Assembly (NCBI GenBank): GCA_002070415.1
Contig: MWDF01000006.1
Span: 1 to 64,000, forward strand
Origin: Firmicutes bacterium ADurb.Bin153
Lineage (GTDB): Bacteria; Bacillota; DTU025; MWDF01
Direction of reading: 5' to 3'
DNA: 64,000 nt
Both the position numbers and the translations under genes were made by a program. The notes beneath the pieces were generated by a model, which had not been told where the DNA came from, made no database searches, and saw nothing but the letters and a program-made list of their open reading frames with translations. Positions 48,948 to 58,192 of the stretch are shown here, one piece after another (within the stretch, counting starts at the first letter, position 1; each line of letters begins with the position of its first letter).

Positions 48948-51575
48948 CTATTCTTTCCTCTTGCCTCCGATGATTACGGCCACTCCGCCGATGCCTCTCC
49001 CTGTGGCGTCCGTGATCCTGCCGGATATATTGTACCCTCCCGAGAAATCGAACCCGCGCCCGGGCCCCGATACCTGTATGCTCGACGGGGTGAAATTATA
49101 CTTGTCCTTCGACGCCGTCAGATCGGCCGTGCCGCTCAATCCCTTAAGGGAATAGGTGCCGTCATCTTCCGTGACGGTGGAATTAGTCCCTGCAGAAACG
49201 CTCACGCCGGCTATCCCCGCCCCGTCGGAGAACGCGACCCTTCCGGTGACAAAGTATTCGCCGACGAAGTCTACGTCGTGCGGCGGGCCCGCTATCTGCA
49301 CCGTATCGGGATTGAACACGTATCCCTCCTTGGCCGCTGTGACCTTCCCATGCCCGCTTACGCCCATGAGCACGTACGAGCCGTCGGCGCCCGTCCTTGC
49401 GCTCTTGCCCTCTCCCGTCACCGAAACGTCCGGGATGCCGTTGCCGAGAGCGTCTGCCACCCTGCCGGCCACTATGCTGTAGGCCGTGAACTCCACCCCG
49501 ATTGACGGCCCTTTGACCCGAACCTCGCCGGTCTTGAACGAGCAGCCTTCCTTGTTTACTACCAGCGTGGCCTCACCGCTCAGCCCGGTCAGCAGATAGG
49601 AGCCGTCGGCCGCAGAAGTGACGCTCCTGTCGCCCGCCGATACCGTCGCACCGGAGATGGCGCCGCCCTCCTCGTCCCTGACATGGCCGGATACATTGTA
49701 CGATACTTCGAAGTAGATCTCGTCGTCGGGTCCGGTTATGACTATCTCGCTCGGGGTGAATATGTAACCTTCACTGCTGACAGGCCTTATTATCGTCCTG
49801 CCGCTTATATTCGGGATGTTGAAGACGCCTTCGGAATCCGTCGTGAACGTCAGCTCTATGACCCTGCTCGTCTCCTCTGCGGCAATAGGTTGAGGTGCAG
49901 GCGACTCAGCCATCCCGGTTTCCTCGATTTTCCCGGCCTCTTCGACCGTACCGGCTTCTTCGGTCCTACCGACCTGCCCGACCTGCCCTGTCGCCTCGAC
50001 CTCTATAACCGTCACAGCTTCCTCCGTCGCGGCGGTCTCCCGGCTTGTCTCCAGCTCAGGGGCCCGTCTCTCTTCCTTCTTGACCCGGGCCTTGGCAACG
50101 AAATCTATGTTGGCGGAAGGTCCGGTTATGTCCACCGAGTCATTCAGGAATTCGAGGCCGTCCATGGCCACCGTCGCCTTTACGTTGCCCGTCAGACCCG
50201 AAATCACGAAGGCCCCTTCGGCGTCGGATACCGCTTTCCTTCCCCGCGCGGACACGACTGCGCCTTCTATGCCGTTTCCTTCCTCGTCCATTACATAGCC
50301 CGAGACGTCGTAGTAGACCTCAAAGGAGATGTCCTCCCCCGGCCCTTCCAGAGTCACCTCCAAGGGTTTGAAGTAATAGCCGTCGGGGCTGGACGGGCGT
50401 ACTGTCGTACTGCCGCTTATCGCCGGTATGACGAAGTTCCCGAGGGGGTCGGTGACGAGCATGTCCCCGTCCAGTGCGAACCTGAACCCCGGCACCTTGT
50501 CGCCGTTCCCGTCCTTTATGCTGCCTGATACGCTGCAATAGGCCTCGAAGTACAGGTCCCGGGACGGTCCCGTGACCGTTGCCTCGTCCGGCGTGAATAT
50601 GTAGTTCTGAGAGCTCACCGGCTTAAGCACGGCCGAGCCGCTTATGTCTGGTATGCAAAACGACCCGTCCGGGCCTGTGGCGAACGACTTCTCGCCGTAG
50701 GTGAAGCCGATTCCCTCTATCCCCTTGCCCGACTTGTCCTTGACGCTGCCCGAAACACCGTAGCACGCCTCGAAACAGACGTCCGTGCCCGGGCCCGATA
50801 CCTTTATCTCGGAAGGCGAGAATTTGTACCCCTCGTCGCTGGCCGGCCTTATCACGACCGTCCCGCTAAGCGAACCTACCTTGAACTTTCCCTCCAAGTC
50901 GGTCGTATACGTCTCGTCTCCCAGCTTGAAAGACACCCCGGCCATCCTGTTGCCGAATCTGTCCAGCACCTTGCCGTTTACGCCGTAGCCCGTCCTGAGC
51001 TTCAGGGCCTTGAACGGGATCCTGTTCTCGGTGGCGTAGGCATGGGCGCAGGATCCTTCCGTCCCGTGGATGGTAAGGTTGAAGCACCTCAAGGTCGCGT
51101 TCATGCCGATACTCGTTACGCCGGGGTGTATGGCAAGCTTCGAAAGGTTCGTGCAGTTTGCGAACACGGCCTTGTTGATCGAAGTGACCCCGTAGGGTAT
51201 GAGCATGCTTTCAAGGTTGATGCAGTTATTGAACGCGAAGTCCCCAAGGCCGGTAAGGCCGGGAGGAAGCGCCACGTTCGTGAGCTTGTCGCAGTTGGCG
51301 AAGGCATGGTCGCCGATCGTGGTCACGTTTACGGGGATTATCACACTGATCAGCTTGTCGCAGCCCGCGAAAGCCTCGTTGCCTATCGCGGTGACGGCGG
51401 TGCCGTCTATCTCATCGGGTATTATGAGCTCCTCTACTTCCTCCTCGGGCTGGATGTACTTCTTTATGGTGCCCGTGGCCTTCTCGAACTCGTAGCCGGG
51501 CTCGGGCTTGGAGGGAGGATTCGTGAAGACGCCCTTTATGATTCGCTTGAACAGTGAATCCTTGTCCACGTACAC
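48948..51575 (-). CDS. Large repeat protein: BspA-like leucine-rich repeats plus carboxypeptidase-regulatory-like repeats
   Basis: 875 residues, no enzymatic motif. Residues about 50-190 are BspA/LRR_5-type repeats (AIGNEAFAGCDKLISVIIP, TIGDHAFANCDKLTNVALP, LGDFAFNNCINLESMLIP). From about 195 onward come eight or so beta-sandwich repeats of about 74 residues with the pattern VSGxVxDxxGxGIxGVxVxxG...DGSYxxxGLSG...F.P..V.V.GP...V.F. The fifth lacks its first strands, and a Glu/Thr/Ala-rich linker of about 60 residues precedes it. The last repeat ends after one third. No signal peptide or membrane anchor is visible, though such proteins are normally on the surface. The start may be the second GTG (51569), which is better spaced from AAGGGGAG. 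Confidence 0.75.
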   Translation of the reverse strand: MYVDKDSLFKRIIKGVFTNPPSKPEPGYEFEKATGTIKKYIQPEEEVEELIIPDEIDGTAVTAIGNEAFAGCDKLISVIIPVNVTTIGDHAFANCDKLTNVALPPGLTGLGDFAFNNCINLESMLIPYGVTSINKAVFANCTNLSKLAIHPGVTSIGMNATLRCFNLTIHGTEGSCAHAYATENRIPFKALKLRTGYGVNGKVLDRFGNRMAGVSFKLGDETYTTDLEGKFKVGSLSGTVVIRPASDEGYKFSPSEIKVSGPGTDVCFEACYGVSGSVKDKSGKGIEGIGFTYGEKSFATGPDGSFCIPDISGSAVLKPVSSQNYIFTPDEATVTGPSRDLYFEAYCSVSGSIKDGNGDKVPGFRFALDGDMLVTDPLGNFVIPAISGSTTVRPSSPDGYYFKPLEVTLEGPGEDISFEVYYDVSGYVMDEEGNGIEGAVVSARGRKAVSDAEGAFVISGLTGNVKATVAMDGLEFLNDSVDITGPSANIDFVAKARVKKEERRAPELETSRETAATEEAVTVIEVEATGQVGQVGRTEEAGTVEEAGKIEETGMAESPAPQPIAAEETSRVIELTFTTDSEGVFNIPNISGRTIIRPVSSEGYIFTPSEIVITGPDDEIYFEVSYNVSGHVRDEEGGAISGATVSAGDRSVTSAADGSYLLTGLSGEATLVVNKEGCSFKTGEVRVKGPSIGVEFTAYSIVAGRVADALGNGIPDVSVTGEGKSARTGADGSYVLMGVSGHGKVTAAKEGYVFNPDTVQIAGPPHDVDFVGEYFVTGRVAFSDGAGIAGVSVSAGTNSTVTEDDGTYSLKGLSGTADLTASKDKYNFTPSSIQVSGPGRGFDFSGGYNISGRITDATGRGIGGVAVIIGGKRKE

Positions 51576-51898
51576 ATCTCCCCTTCAGTCGCTTCATATG
51601 CTGACGGCCCCGCCGGCCGCTTCCGTTTCCCGTCGGATGTCCTAACGATTCCTGTGCTTGTTTGTTCTCCCCGATGGTCCTCATACGGCCCTTGATTTGG
51701 ATATTTCTGTATTTGCATATATGCTACTTCTTCACGGGTGGCCGATAAACCTTCATGCCGTCCTGCATAACTTTGGCATCGTCGCATCCTGGCATGCAGG
51801 CGGCCCTTTGAGGTTATGGGAAAGCCGCCGTCGCCGGCGGCCTGCCTAGATCACCGTGCCCTTGCGCCGGGCCCTCGCCGTTCTGCCGGCCCCCGACC
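51576..51898. other. Intergenic region between the repeat-protein and glycosyltransferase genes
   Basis: Leader of the repeat-protein gene, with no clear -10/-35 pair, and the glycosyltransferase terminator on the right. No coding sequence is recognised. Confidence 0.4.
51824..51841 (-). terminator. Terminator of the glycosyltransferase gene
   Basis: Perfect 7-bp stem GCCGCCG/CGGCGGC, 4-nt loop, then TTTCCC on the minus strand. Short T-run. Confidence 0.55.
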
Positions 51899-53065
51899 CT
51901 ATATGAGCCTTACCTTTGGCCTGGGCATCTTGCGGCCCTTCCAGCTGGAAAGCCCGAAGATCGCATGGACGACAGATGTCATGGTCATAAGGAACCAGAT
52001 CGTGAAGGTGACGGGGTAGAGCGGCACCGTGTAAAGGGGGACCTTGCCCTTCACGCTCGTGATCGTCCACAGAAGAAGCGACATCCCCACCAGGGCCAGC
52101 GCCTCCTTCGCGAGGGCCGCGTCCGCATTCAGGCCGACGAAGGCCAGGTAGGCGATCGGTATCGTCACGCTGGCCAGCATGAAGAGGAACACCGCCAGGC
52201 ATTTCAGCACCTTGTAGTCGAACGTGGCGAACACGTTCTTCGCGAAGCCGACGAAGGCGTCCTTCATCGAGTGGTACATCCTGCAATGGACGGCGTCCGT
52301 CGCGTCCACCAGGATGATCTTCATGCCCATCCTCTTCATTATCCTCGCGAGGGACTTGTCCAGCACGGCGTCCATCCTGACAACCGAGTGGCCGCCGCAT
52401 TCGAAGTACTTCTCCTTCTTGAACGTCATGTACATCCCCGCGGCCATGGACGGGAAGCCGAACTTGAAGTAGTGCATCACGGCGACCGGAAAGCAGCTTA
52501 TCATCCCCCACGGCGCAAGCGAGACCGATAGAGTCTCCCCCAGGGTCCCGAACTTGTGCTTCGCCATGCCGGAGACCATGTCCGCGTCGAACCTCTCGAA
52601 GACGTCCAGGGTTGCCGATACCGCAATCGGCTCGTGCCACGTGTCGGCGTCGAAGAACATGAGATACTCCCCGTCGGCTTCGTGCGCCAGCTGCCAGCAC
52701 GCCCAGCACATCCCGAGCCAGCCTTCCGGCAGCGGCGTGCCCTTCATTATCTTGAGGCGGGGGTCCTCCCTGGCGATCCTGCCGAGGATCTCGCCTGTGG
52801 AGTCTGTGGAGTTGTCGTCCAGGACGATAAGCTCGAAATTGCCGTAATCCTGCGCCAGAAGGGACCGTACGCACCTTTCGATGTTGCCCTCCTCGTTCCT
52901 GGCCGGTACCAGGAGCGAAACCCTCACATCCCTCTTCCTGCCTCCCTTCTTGAGCTTGGGCATCAGTATGACGTTGGATACGGCGATGACAAGAAGGGCC
53001 GCGAGGAAAGAGAAGTACAGCAGCGCGCCGTATCTCATCATCCAGGTAAGGAAGCCAGACAGCAT
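51899..53065 (-). CDS. Membrane glycosyltransferase, family 2
   Basis: About 388 residues. One N-terminal helix (GALLYFSFLAALLVIAVSNVIL), then a GT-A domain: VSLLVPARNEEGNIERCVRSLLAQDY, LIVLDDNSTDSTGEIL, the DxD-type FFDADTWHEP and a QxxRxK-like region, then three C-terminal helices. The layout resembles CrtQ/HpnB-type transferases acting on lipid acceptors, but donor and acceptor are unknown. Start at ATG 53065, eight bases after AAGGGAG; the ATG at 53083 has no ribosome site. Stands alone between terminators. Confidence 0.82.
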   Translation of the reverse strand: MLSGFLTWMMRYGALLYFSFLAALLVIAVSNVILMPKLKKGGRKRDVRVSLLVPARNEEGNIERCVRSLLAQDYGNFELIVLDDNSTDSTGEILGRIAREDPRLKIMKGTPLPEGWLGMCWACWQLAHEADGEYLMFFDADTWHEPIAVSATLDVFERFDADMVSGMAKHKFGTLGETLSVSLAPWGMISCFPVAVMHYFKFGFPSMAAGMYMTFKKEKYFECGGHSVVRMDAVLDKSLARIMKRMGMKIILVDATDAVHCRMYHSMKDAFVGFAKNVFATFDYKVLKCLAVFLFMLASVTIPIAYLAFVGLNADAALAKEALALVGMSLLLWTITSVKGKVPLYTVPLYPVTFTIWFLMTMTSVVHAIFGLSSWKGRKMPRPKVRLI

Positions 53066-53114
53066 CTTCGTGTCTCCCTTCATGGGACCGCCCGGTCCCG
53101 GGCGTTTTCATTGA

Positions 53115-53142
53115 ATCATATCAAACTCGCAGGATATGTAAA
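53115..53142 (-). promoter_or_regulatory. Candidate promoter of the glycosyltransferase gene
   Basis: Minus-strand TTTACA, 16-nt spacer, TATGAT, about 50 nt before the start codon, in a locally AT-rich patch. Confidence 0.5.
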
Positions 53143-53220
53143 GCGGCTCGCATCCAGCCGGCCGTTGCCCGGCATCGTCCCGGCCGCGCTTGCAGCCATT
53201 TTAGACCTCCCGTAAAGTAC

Positions 53221-53254
53221 GCGCCCCCCTTCGAGTGACCTCTAGGGAGGGCGC
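53221..53254 (-). terminator. Terminator of the split transketolase operon
   Basis: GC stem GCGCCCTCCCT/AGGGGGGCGC with a 13-nt loop. Poor T-run on the minus strand, so moderate confidence. Confidence 0.5.
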
Positions 53255-53317
53255 CTTTAAGAAGATACTATGCCGTGTGCGGCAAAGCCTTATCGTAGGC
53301 TCTTCGTCCGTCTACCT

Positions 53318-54292
53318 TCATTTCTTCATCTTGAGGACTTCCTTGGCCGCCTCGACGATGTGATCGCTCGTGAGCCCGAAGGCCTTCATCAGCGTGTCGG
53401 GGTCGCCGGATTCGCCGAAGCGGTCCTCGACTCCCACCATGCGGGCTGGCACCGGGCAGTTCTGCGCGAGCACTTCCAGCACGGCGCTTCCCATGCCGCC
53501 CATGAGCTGGTGCTCCTCGGCGGTGACGACCGCTCCGGTCTTCCTTGCCGCCTCGATTAGCGTATCTTTGTCTATGGGCTTTACGGTGTGGTTGTTTATG
53601 ACCATAGCGCTTATGCCGCACCCGGCCAGCTTCTCCGCCGCCACCAGGGCTTCGTACACCATGGCGCCGCACGCGACCAAAGCCACGTCGGAGCCGTCCT
53701 TGCAGCAGTAGGCCTTGCCTACCTCGAACGGGGTGGCCTCGTCGGTCACCACGGGCACCTTCTCGCGGCCGAAGCGAACGTATGCCGGGCCGTACGCCTT
53801 GGCTATGGCCACCGTCGCCTTGCGGGCTTCGACGGCGTCGGCCGGGACGATGACTTTCATGTTGGGCAGGCAGCGCATCAGGGCGATCTCCTCGAGCGCC
53901 TGGTGGGTGGCCCCGTCGGCTCCGACTGATATCCCGCCGTGGGCGCCTCCCAGCTTGACGTTTATATTGCTGTAGCAGACCGTGGTCCTTATCTGGTCCC
54001 AGGCCCTTCCGGCCAGGAACACGCCGTAGTTGGTAACGAACGGGACCTTGCCCATAAGGGCCAGGCCGGCCGCTATGCACATCTGGTCCTGCTCGGCGAT
54101 GCCGACGCTGAAGAAACGGTCCGGGAATTCCTTCTGGAACCAGTCCACCCTGACCGACGCCGTGATGTCGGCGCCGAGAGCCACCACGTTCTCATCCATC
54201 TTCCCGGCGTCCACGAGCCCGTGCCCGTAGCCGTCGCGCGAAGGCACCCGCTCAGGCGAGGCCAGATTGACGTTCAGCTTTACTATCTCCAT
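53318..54292 (-). CDS. Transketolase, C-terminal subunit
   Basis: Carries the pyrimidine-binding and C-terminal domains of a split transketolase, 324 residues. Seen: SRDGYGHGLVDAG, LGADITASVRVDWFQKEFPDRFFSVGIAEQDQM with the catalytic Glu that activates thiamine diphosphate, GGAHGGISVGADGATHQALEEIALMRCLPN, and VINNHTVKPIDKDTL. Forms the active enzyme with the N-terminal subunit encoded 21 nt upstream. Role in the non-oxidative pentose phosphate pathway. Confidence 0.92.
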   Translation of the reverse strand: MEIVKLNVNLASPERVPSRDGYGHGLVDAGKMDENVVALGADITASVRVDWFQKEFPDRFFSVGIAEQDQMCIAAGLALMGKVPFVTNYGVFLAGRAWDQIRTTVCYSNINVKLGGAHGGISVGADGATHQALEEIALMRCLPNMKVIVPADAVEARKATVAIAKAYGPAYVRFGREKVPVVTDEATPFEVGKAYCCKDGSDVALVACGAMVYEALVAAEKLAGCGISAMVINNHTVKPIDKDTLIEAARKTGAVVTAEEHQLMGGMGSAVLEVLAQNCPVPARMVGVEDRFGESGDPDTLMKAFGLTSDHIVEAAKEVLKMKK

Positions 54293-54313
54293 GTCCTTTC
54301 TCCCTTCCCCGCC

Positions 54314-55141
54314 CTAATCGCATTCCAGCTCGCCCATCGCGGTAGCAAGCTGTTCCTTGTTCGGCGCCACGCCGTGCCAGTTGCACTTGTTCTCCATGAA
54401 GGAGACCCCCTTGCCCTTAACCGTATCGGCTATGATGACGGAAGGCTTGCCCTTGCAGGCGGCCGCCTCGGCGAAGGCCTTCTCTATGGAGGCTACGTCG
54501 TGCCCGTCGCAGCGGATCACGTTCCAGTTGAACGACGCCCACTTGTCGGCCAGCGGCTCTATGTTCATTACGTCCTTTACGAAACCGTCGATCTGGAGCC
54601 TGTTCTGGTCCACGATGGCGCAGAGGTTGTCCAGCTTGTGGTGGCTGCCTGCCATCGCGGCCTCCCAGATCTGGCCCTCCTGCTGCTCGCCGTCGCCCAT
54701 TAGGCAGTACACGCGCTGGCCGCCCTTGTCCATCCTGGCTCCCAGCGCCATGCCGACGGCCACAGACAGTCCCTGTCCCAGCGACCCGGACGATACGTCC
54801 AGCCCGGGCGTCTTGTGCATGTAGGGGTGCCCCTGGAGTATGCTCCCGTACTTGCGGAGCGTCATGAGGTGGGATTCGTCGAAATAGCCGCAGTCTGCGA
54901 GCACGGCGTACAGCGCCGGGCAGACGTGGCCCTTGGACAGCACGAACCTGTCGCGTCCCGGGTCCTTGGGGTTCTTGGGGTCGTGCTTCATGACCTTGTT
55001 GTACAGCACGGTAAGGATGTCGATGGATGACAGCGAACCGCCAGAGTGGCCGGACCCCGCCTCGCAAAGCATCTTGAGGATCTTGGTCCTCAGTTCCCTG
55101 GTCTTTGCGCGCAGCTGTCCCTCATCCAGATTTCTGAACAT
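54314..55141 (-). CDS. Transketolase, N-terminal subunit
   Basis: Thiamine-diphosphate-binding half, 275 residues. GHSGGSLSSIDILTVLYN, SKGHVCPALYAVLAD, and the ThDP motif GDGEQQEGQIWEAAMAGSHHKLDNLCAIVDQN (GDG...N) are present. ATG at 55141 with GAGGAGG upstream. First gene of a two-gene operon. Split transketolases are common in anaerobic bacteria and archaea. Confidence 0.93.
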   Translation of the reverse strand: MFRNLDEGQLRAKTRELRTKILKMLCEAGSGHSGGSLSSIDILTVLYNKVMKHDPKNPKDPGRDRFVLSKGHVCPALYAVLADCGYFDESHLMTLRKYGSILQGHPYMHKTPGLDVSSGSLGQGLSVAVGMALGARMDKGGQRVYCLMGDGEQQEGQIWEAAMAGSHHKLDNLCAIVDQNRLQIDGFVKDVMNIEPLADKWASFNWNVIRCDGHDVASIEKAFAEAAACKGKPSVIIADTVKGKGVSFMENKCNWHGVAPNKEQLATAMGELECD

Positions 55142-55196
55142 GGAATAACCTCCTCGATACTATATGGAGGCTAAGGTCTCCCTCCAACAATAATTA

Positions 55197-55202
55197 ATTA
55201 TA
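55197..55202 (-). promoter_or_regulatory. Candidate -10 box of the transketolase operon
   Basis: Minus-strand TATAATTAATTATTG about 55 nt before the start codon, similar to the strings before the C69 peptidase and desulfidase genes. No convincing -35. Confidence 0.4.
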
Positions 55203-55941
55203 AGGCTTGGGACGTACATTTTGTGGGCCCCGATACCCGTAACTACTGAGGCACCGGTATAAGAACAAGTATTAACCGCAAGTGATATTTGAAAGACTCG
55301 GAAGAAAGAACGGCCGGTCGTGCCTCTTGCAAGAGCCCGGCCCCGATATCGGTTTCGCATGCATCGTCTTGCTGCAGAGGCCGCATCCGGCGATCTCATC
55401 GCGCGGGCTGCGTATAAATCCTAGGTTCCACGTGATAGTCACGATGATAGGTAGCACAATGACATCGGCATTATCGGCGGCAAGGGCTATAGACAACCTA
55501 GCTACATATTACTAGAGATGGTGATGATTGGGGGACGCATCATGCCAGCGATCGTCCGTCAGACTGACAAAGCCGCGGGTACCGCTACGCCGATAAATCG
55601 GTGTCCTGCAGGAACAAGGATAAAGCACTCGCGAGCCGGGCGTGTTCGCGTCGGCAAGGCCGGCGCAACAACATGAGAGACTGTGGCGTCCAGAAAGCAT
55701 ACGGCCAAAGTCGAACCGCCCTCGTTACGCAATCCGGGAATCTAGGTTTTACGTATCTCGCCGTACTCCGATGGCATAGGATGGAATCTATAGACGCATG
55801 ACAATATGATGTATACGAAACGGCCTTCCATCCTTCTATCAAGGATGTTATGTTCTTCAGGCGAATGTAACATACTTGATATCAATATTGGCCGATATCA
55901 TGATATCAGGCGTATACGCATGAAAATCGGCGAGAATCTTA
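55203..55941. other. Non-coding or decayed stretch at the left edge of the accessory island
   Basis: About 740 bp with only short overlapping frames. A minus-strand frame at 55496-55272 contains FIRSPRDEIAGCGLCSK, weakly reminiscent of the PRxIxxxCGL motif of small Se/S-carrier-like (DUF3343) proteins, but it lacks a ribosome site and conserved length. The right part holds one copy of a 26-bp repeat found again at 59357. No intact gene is supported. Confidence 0.35.
55721..55746 (+). repeat. Island-flanking direct repeat, left copy
   Basis: CTCGTTACGCAATCCGGGAA plus six further bases. 22 of 26 match the copy at 59357-59382 in the same orientation; all four differences are transitions. The SEC-C, DUF3307 and SatD genes lie between the two copies. 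Confidence 0.6.
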
Positions 55942-57141
55942 TCAGTGGACGTACTTATCCGACTTCAGATCCTTACCGCAGCAGTGCTTGTATTTCTTTC
56001 CGCTTCCGCAAGGACAGGGCTTGTTCCGGCCTACCTCTTCGAAGTTGAAAGGTTCTTTGGGCAACGGCCGCAGATATTTCCTCTCTTCTTTGAACAGCTC
56101 GTCCGGGGTATGCCCGTAATTTGACCATATCCTGGTATTATTGCTGACTTCCATCAACAGGTGTATCGTCTCGTTGGCCTCATCGATACCTGAAAAGATG
56201 ACGCCGGCGTTGTTCAGAACGTCCATGAACTTTGAAATCCTCGCGCCTTCGATGGTCAGGTAATGAATCTCGTCGATAATGTCCAGGACGGAATCCTCAT
56301 CGTCCAGCAAGCTTAGAAGCTTCCTCTTAAAATCCTCTATCTGAGGGGTCTGTTCATAATAATCCCAGTCCGAGTACTTCAGGAACTCCTCCTTGGACGG
56401 TTCGTACCTCGGCTTGCCCCTCCTGTCCTCCAATAGGGTCCGGACGCCCTTCATGCCATATTCCATAAAACTCTCATCCATGATGTATCCATCCCATAGG
56501 AAATAACCTGTGTTTGCTTCTACGTACGGCATTAATTTCAGGTTTATCTCTTTCAAGTCGGTCTTCTCGTCATTTATGCTGTTGAATATCTGTACAAAGT
56601 CCTCATATCCTATAACACCGTATAGGTTCACCGCCGCGACGGCGCACATGTTAAGATTGTCCCGACGGCGCCTATCATCAAGGAATCCTTCCTTCATCAA
56701 GTCGGCAAGCGTATTTTTGATCTCATCCGGCACTACGAACCAGAGCTTGCCTGAATCGCAGTAACATTGCAGTATGCCCATGTTCTGGGCCGCAACGAAC
56801 GGAGCGAAAAGATTGATTTCCCTTTCTAACAGGTCATTTTGGGCGACTTCGAGGAAAAATCCCAGCTCATCCTCTTTAAGCAAGTACAGCTGGTTCAGGA
56901 TGTCGTCCTTCTTTCCCAACCTTAAGGAGATGGCTCTTATCAATCCGTCCTTGTGCAGCTTGCCATAGTATTTAACTCTGAGGTTCTTGCCTATCGCCCT
57001 CAGCCACGTTATCTTGTATTGGGCTAGGGCGTCCTTTAATGGAGACACCGGGGAGGCATGGATGGAATACTTCAAGTTCATCCTCTCTATGGCAGCTTGG
57101 ATTGCCTTTTCAATGTCTTCCTGTTCAACTTTCTCAGGCAT
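55942..57141 (-). CDS. SEC-C motif protein of unknown function
   Basis: About 399 residues. The C-terminus is a SEC-C zinc motif (NKPCPCGSGKKYKHCCG), used by many proteins for protein or nucleic-acid contacts. The rest is predominantly helical and charged with no recognised catalytic motif; MPYVEANTGYFLWDGYIMDES and a region resembling a YecA/plasmid-type SEC-C protein body are the only landmarks. The ATG at 57141 has GAGGTG upstream; the annotated TTG four codons earlier overlaps that site. It has its own -10 (TATAAT at 57212-57207) and two inverted repeats in the leader. Base composition is AT-richer than the chromosomal genes around it. It may belong to the same acquired module as the next two genes. 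Confidence 0.7.
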   Translation of the reverse strand: MPEKVEQEDIEKAIQAAIERMNLKYSIHASPVSPLKDALAQYKITWLRAIGKNLRVKYYGKLHKDGLIRAISLRLGKKDDILNQLYLLKEDELGFFLEVAQNDLLEREINLFAPFVAAQNMGILQCYCDSGKLWFVVPDEIKNTLADLMKEGFLDDRRRRDNLNMCAVAAVNLYGVIGYEDFVQIFNSINDEKTDLKEINLKLMPYVEANTGYFLWDGYIMDESFMEYGMKGVRTLLEDRRGKPRYEPSKEEFLKYSDWDYYEQTPQIEDFKRKLLSLLDDEDSVLDIIDEIHYLTIEGARISKFMDVLNNAGVIFSGIDEANETIHLLMEVSNNTRIWSNYGHTPDELFKEERKYLRPLPKEPFNFEEVGRNKPCPCGSGKKYKHCCGKDLKSDKYVH

Positions 57142-57156
57142 GACGCACCTCAATTT

Positions 57157-57192
57157 CTAATCTGTCCGATTAGTTGTCTGATAGCTAATCAG
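57157..57192 (-). promoter_or_regulatory. Two inverted repeats in the leader of the SEC-C gene
   Basis: CTAATC-TGTCC-GATTAG (57157-57173) and CTGAT-AGCTA-ATCAG (57178-57192), both perfect. They lie between a minus-strand TATAAT (57207-57212) and the start codon, a position fit for a repressor. Confidence 0.5.
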
Positions 57193-57409
57193 TGAAACTC
57201 GATTTCATTATAAGTGAGATATGAGGTTATTTCTTACCACGAATCGATTTTGCCCGCAATAGTTCTTCTATCAGGATGTATATGATGGAGCTCGACTAAG
57301 TGTAAAAGCATCTTAGGCGATCGACTTCTTAAAAGCACTGAAGTATTCGTTTCCCACCTTGCAGCTGCTTCCAAGGATAGCTTTTCATCCTTTCGTTTTT
57401 CCCGTCATC

Positions 57410-58192
57410 TCAGAACATCGGGTTTAGTCCAAGCAAGGCCACTGATATCACAATCACAGAAAGCGTGCTGAGCAAAGTCCCTAATAGATAGTACTCGGAA
57501 AAGCCCGGATCCTTAGTTATCATGTCATACCTGGCAATTGATTTCGCGGTCAACACCAATCCTATCGCCGAATATTGCCCCAATGAGATCAGTGCAATCA
57601 TTATCATCCTCTCAAGTGTGCCAATGTACCTTCCGGCGTTTCTATCGTCTCCATGGTCGCTTTTACATCTGGGTTTAAAAGGTGCAAGGATCCGGGTTAT
57701 TGCGATATTCACAGGTTTATGGATCAACAGCAGGACTACGAACCAAATCAACAGGGTCCTCAAGTCCTCGGTAGAACATCCAATCCCTTCCAATACTTGC
57801 CTTACGGGGTTACATAGCTCTAACGCGCCACCTGATACAGTGAATCTATAGGCGACTATCGGTACCGAGATGAAGTGAGCGAGCTGATCGATGAAGAAAC
57901 CATTCCGCGTTCTTGTATCAGTGTCTTCGTTTCGTTCATCCTTTCGCTGAGGCACGAAGTACTTGACGATATCGATCAGGGCATGCAAAACCGCAAATCC
58001 TGTACCGAAGACAAAAACCTGCCTGGACATAACTACGCTGGTTACTATCAGGACACCAAGCCAATAACACAAACCATGTATAAACACCCATTTAAGGTGC
58101 TTCTCCTTCTTCTTGGCCATAGATTCATCCTGTAGATAGAAATCTCCGATGATATGAGCCAAAAACAGAAGCATCGAATATTGTTCAAGCAT
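57410..58192 (-). CDS. DUF3307 integral membrane protein
   Basis: 260 residues, about six hydrophobic segments. The N-terminal LFLAHIIGDFYLQDE and GFAVLHALIDIVKYF match the DUF3307 pattern with its conserved His/Asp residues in the membrane. No enzymatic or transport function is established for the family. The ATG at 58192 overlaps the end of satD by 8 nt, so the two are translationally coupled. A pore-forming or membrane-effector role in response to the SatD protein is inference from this pairing. Confidence 0.75.
   Translation of the reverse strand: MLEQYSMLLFLAHIIGDFYLQDESMAKKKEKHLKWVFIHGLCYWLGVLIVTSVVMSRQVFVFGTGFAVLHALIDIVKYFVPQRKDERNEDTDTRTRNGFFIDQLAHFISVPIVAYRFTVSGGALELCNPVRQVLEGIGCSTEDLRTLLIWFVVLLLIHKPVNIAITRILAPFKPRCKSDHGDDRNAGRYIGTLERMIMIALISLGQYSAIGLVLTAKSIARYDMITKDPGFSEYYLLGTLLSTLSVIVISVALLGLNPMF

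Noticed and set aside
49000-51000. DNA-level repeat array or CRISPR
   Set aside because: Periodicity is about 220 bp and follows protein repeats with diverged codons. There are no short identical repeats with unique spacers.
51846-53111. 421-residue minus-strand open frame
   Set aside because: Arginine/glycine-rich out-of-frame shadow of the glycosyltransferase gene, which has the GT-A motifs, membrane helices and a ribosome site.
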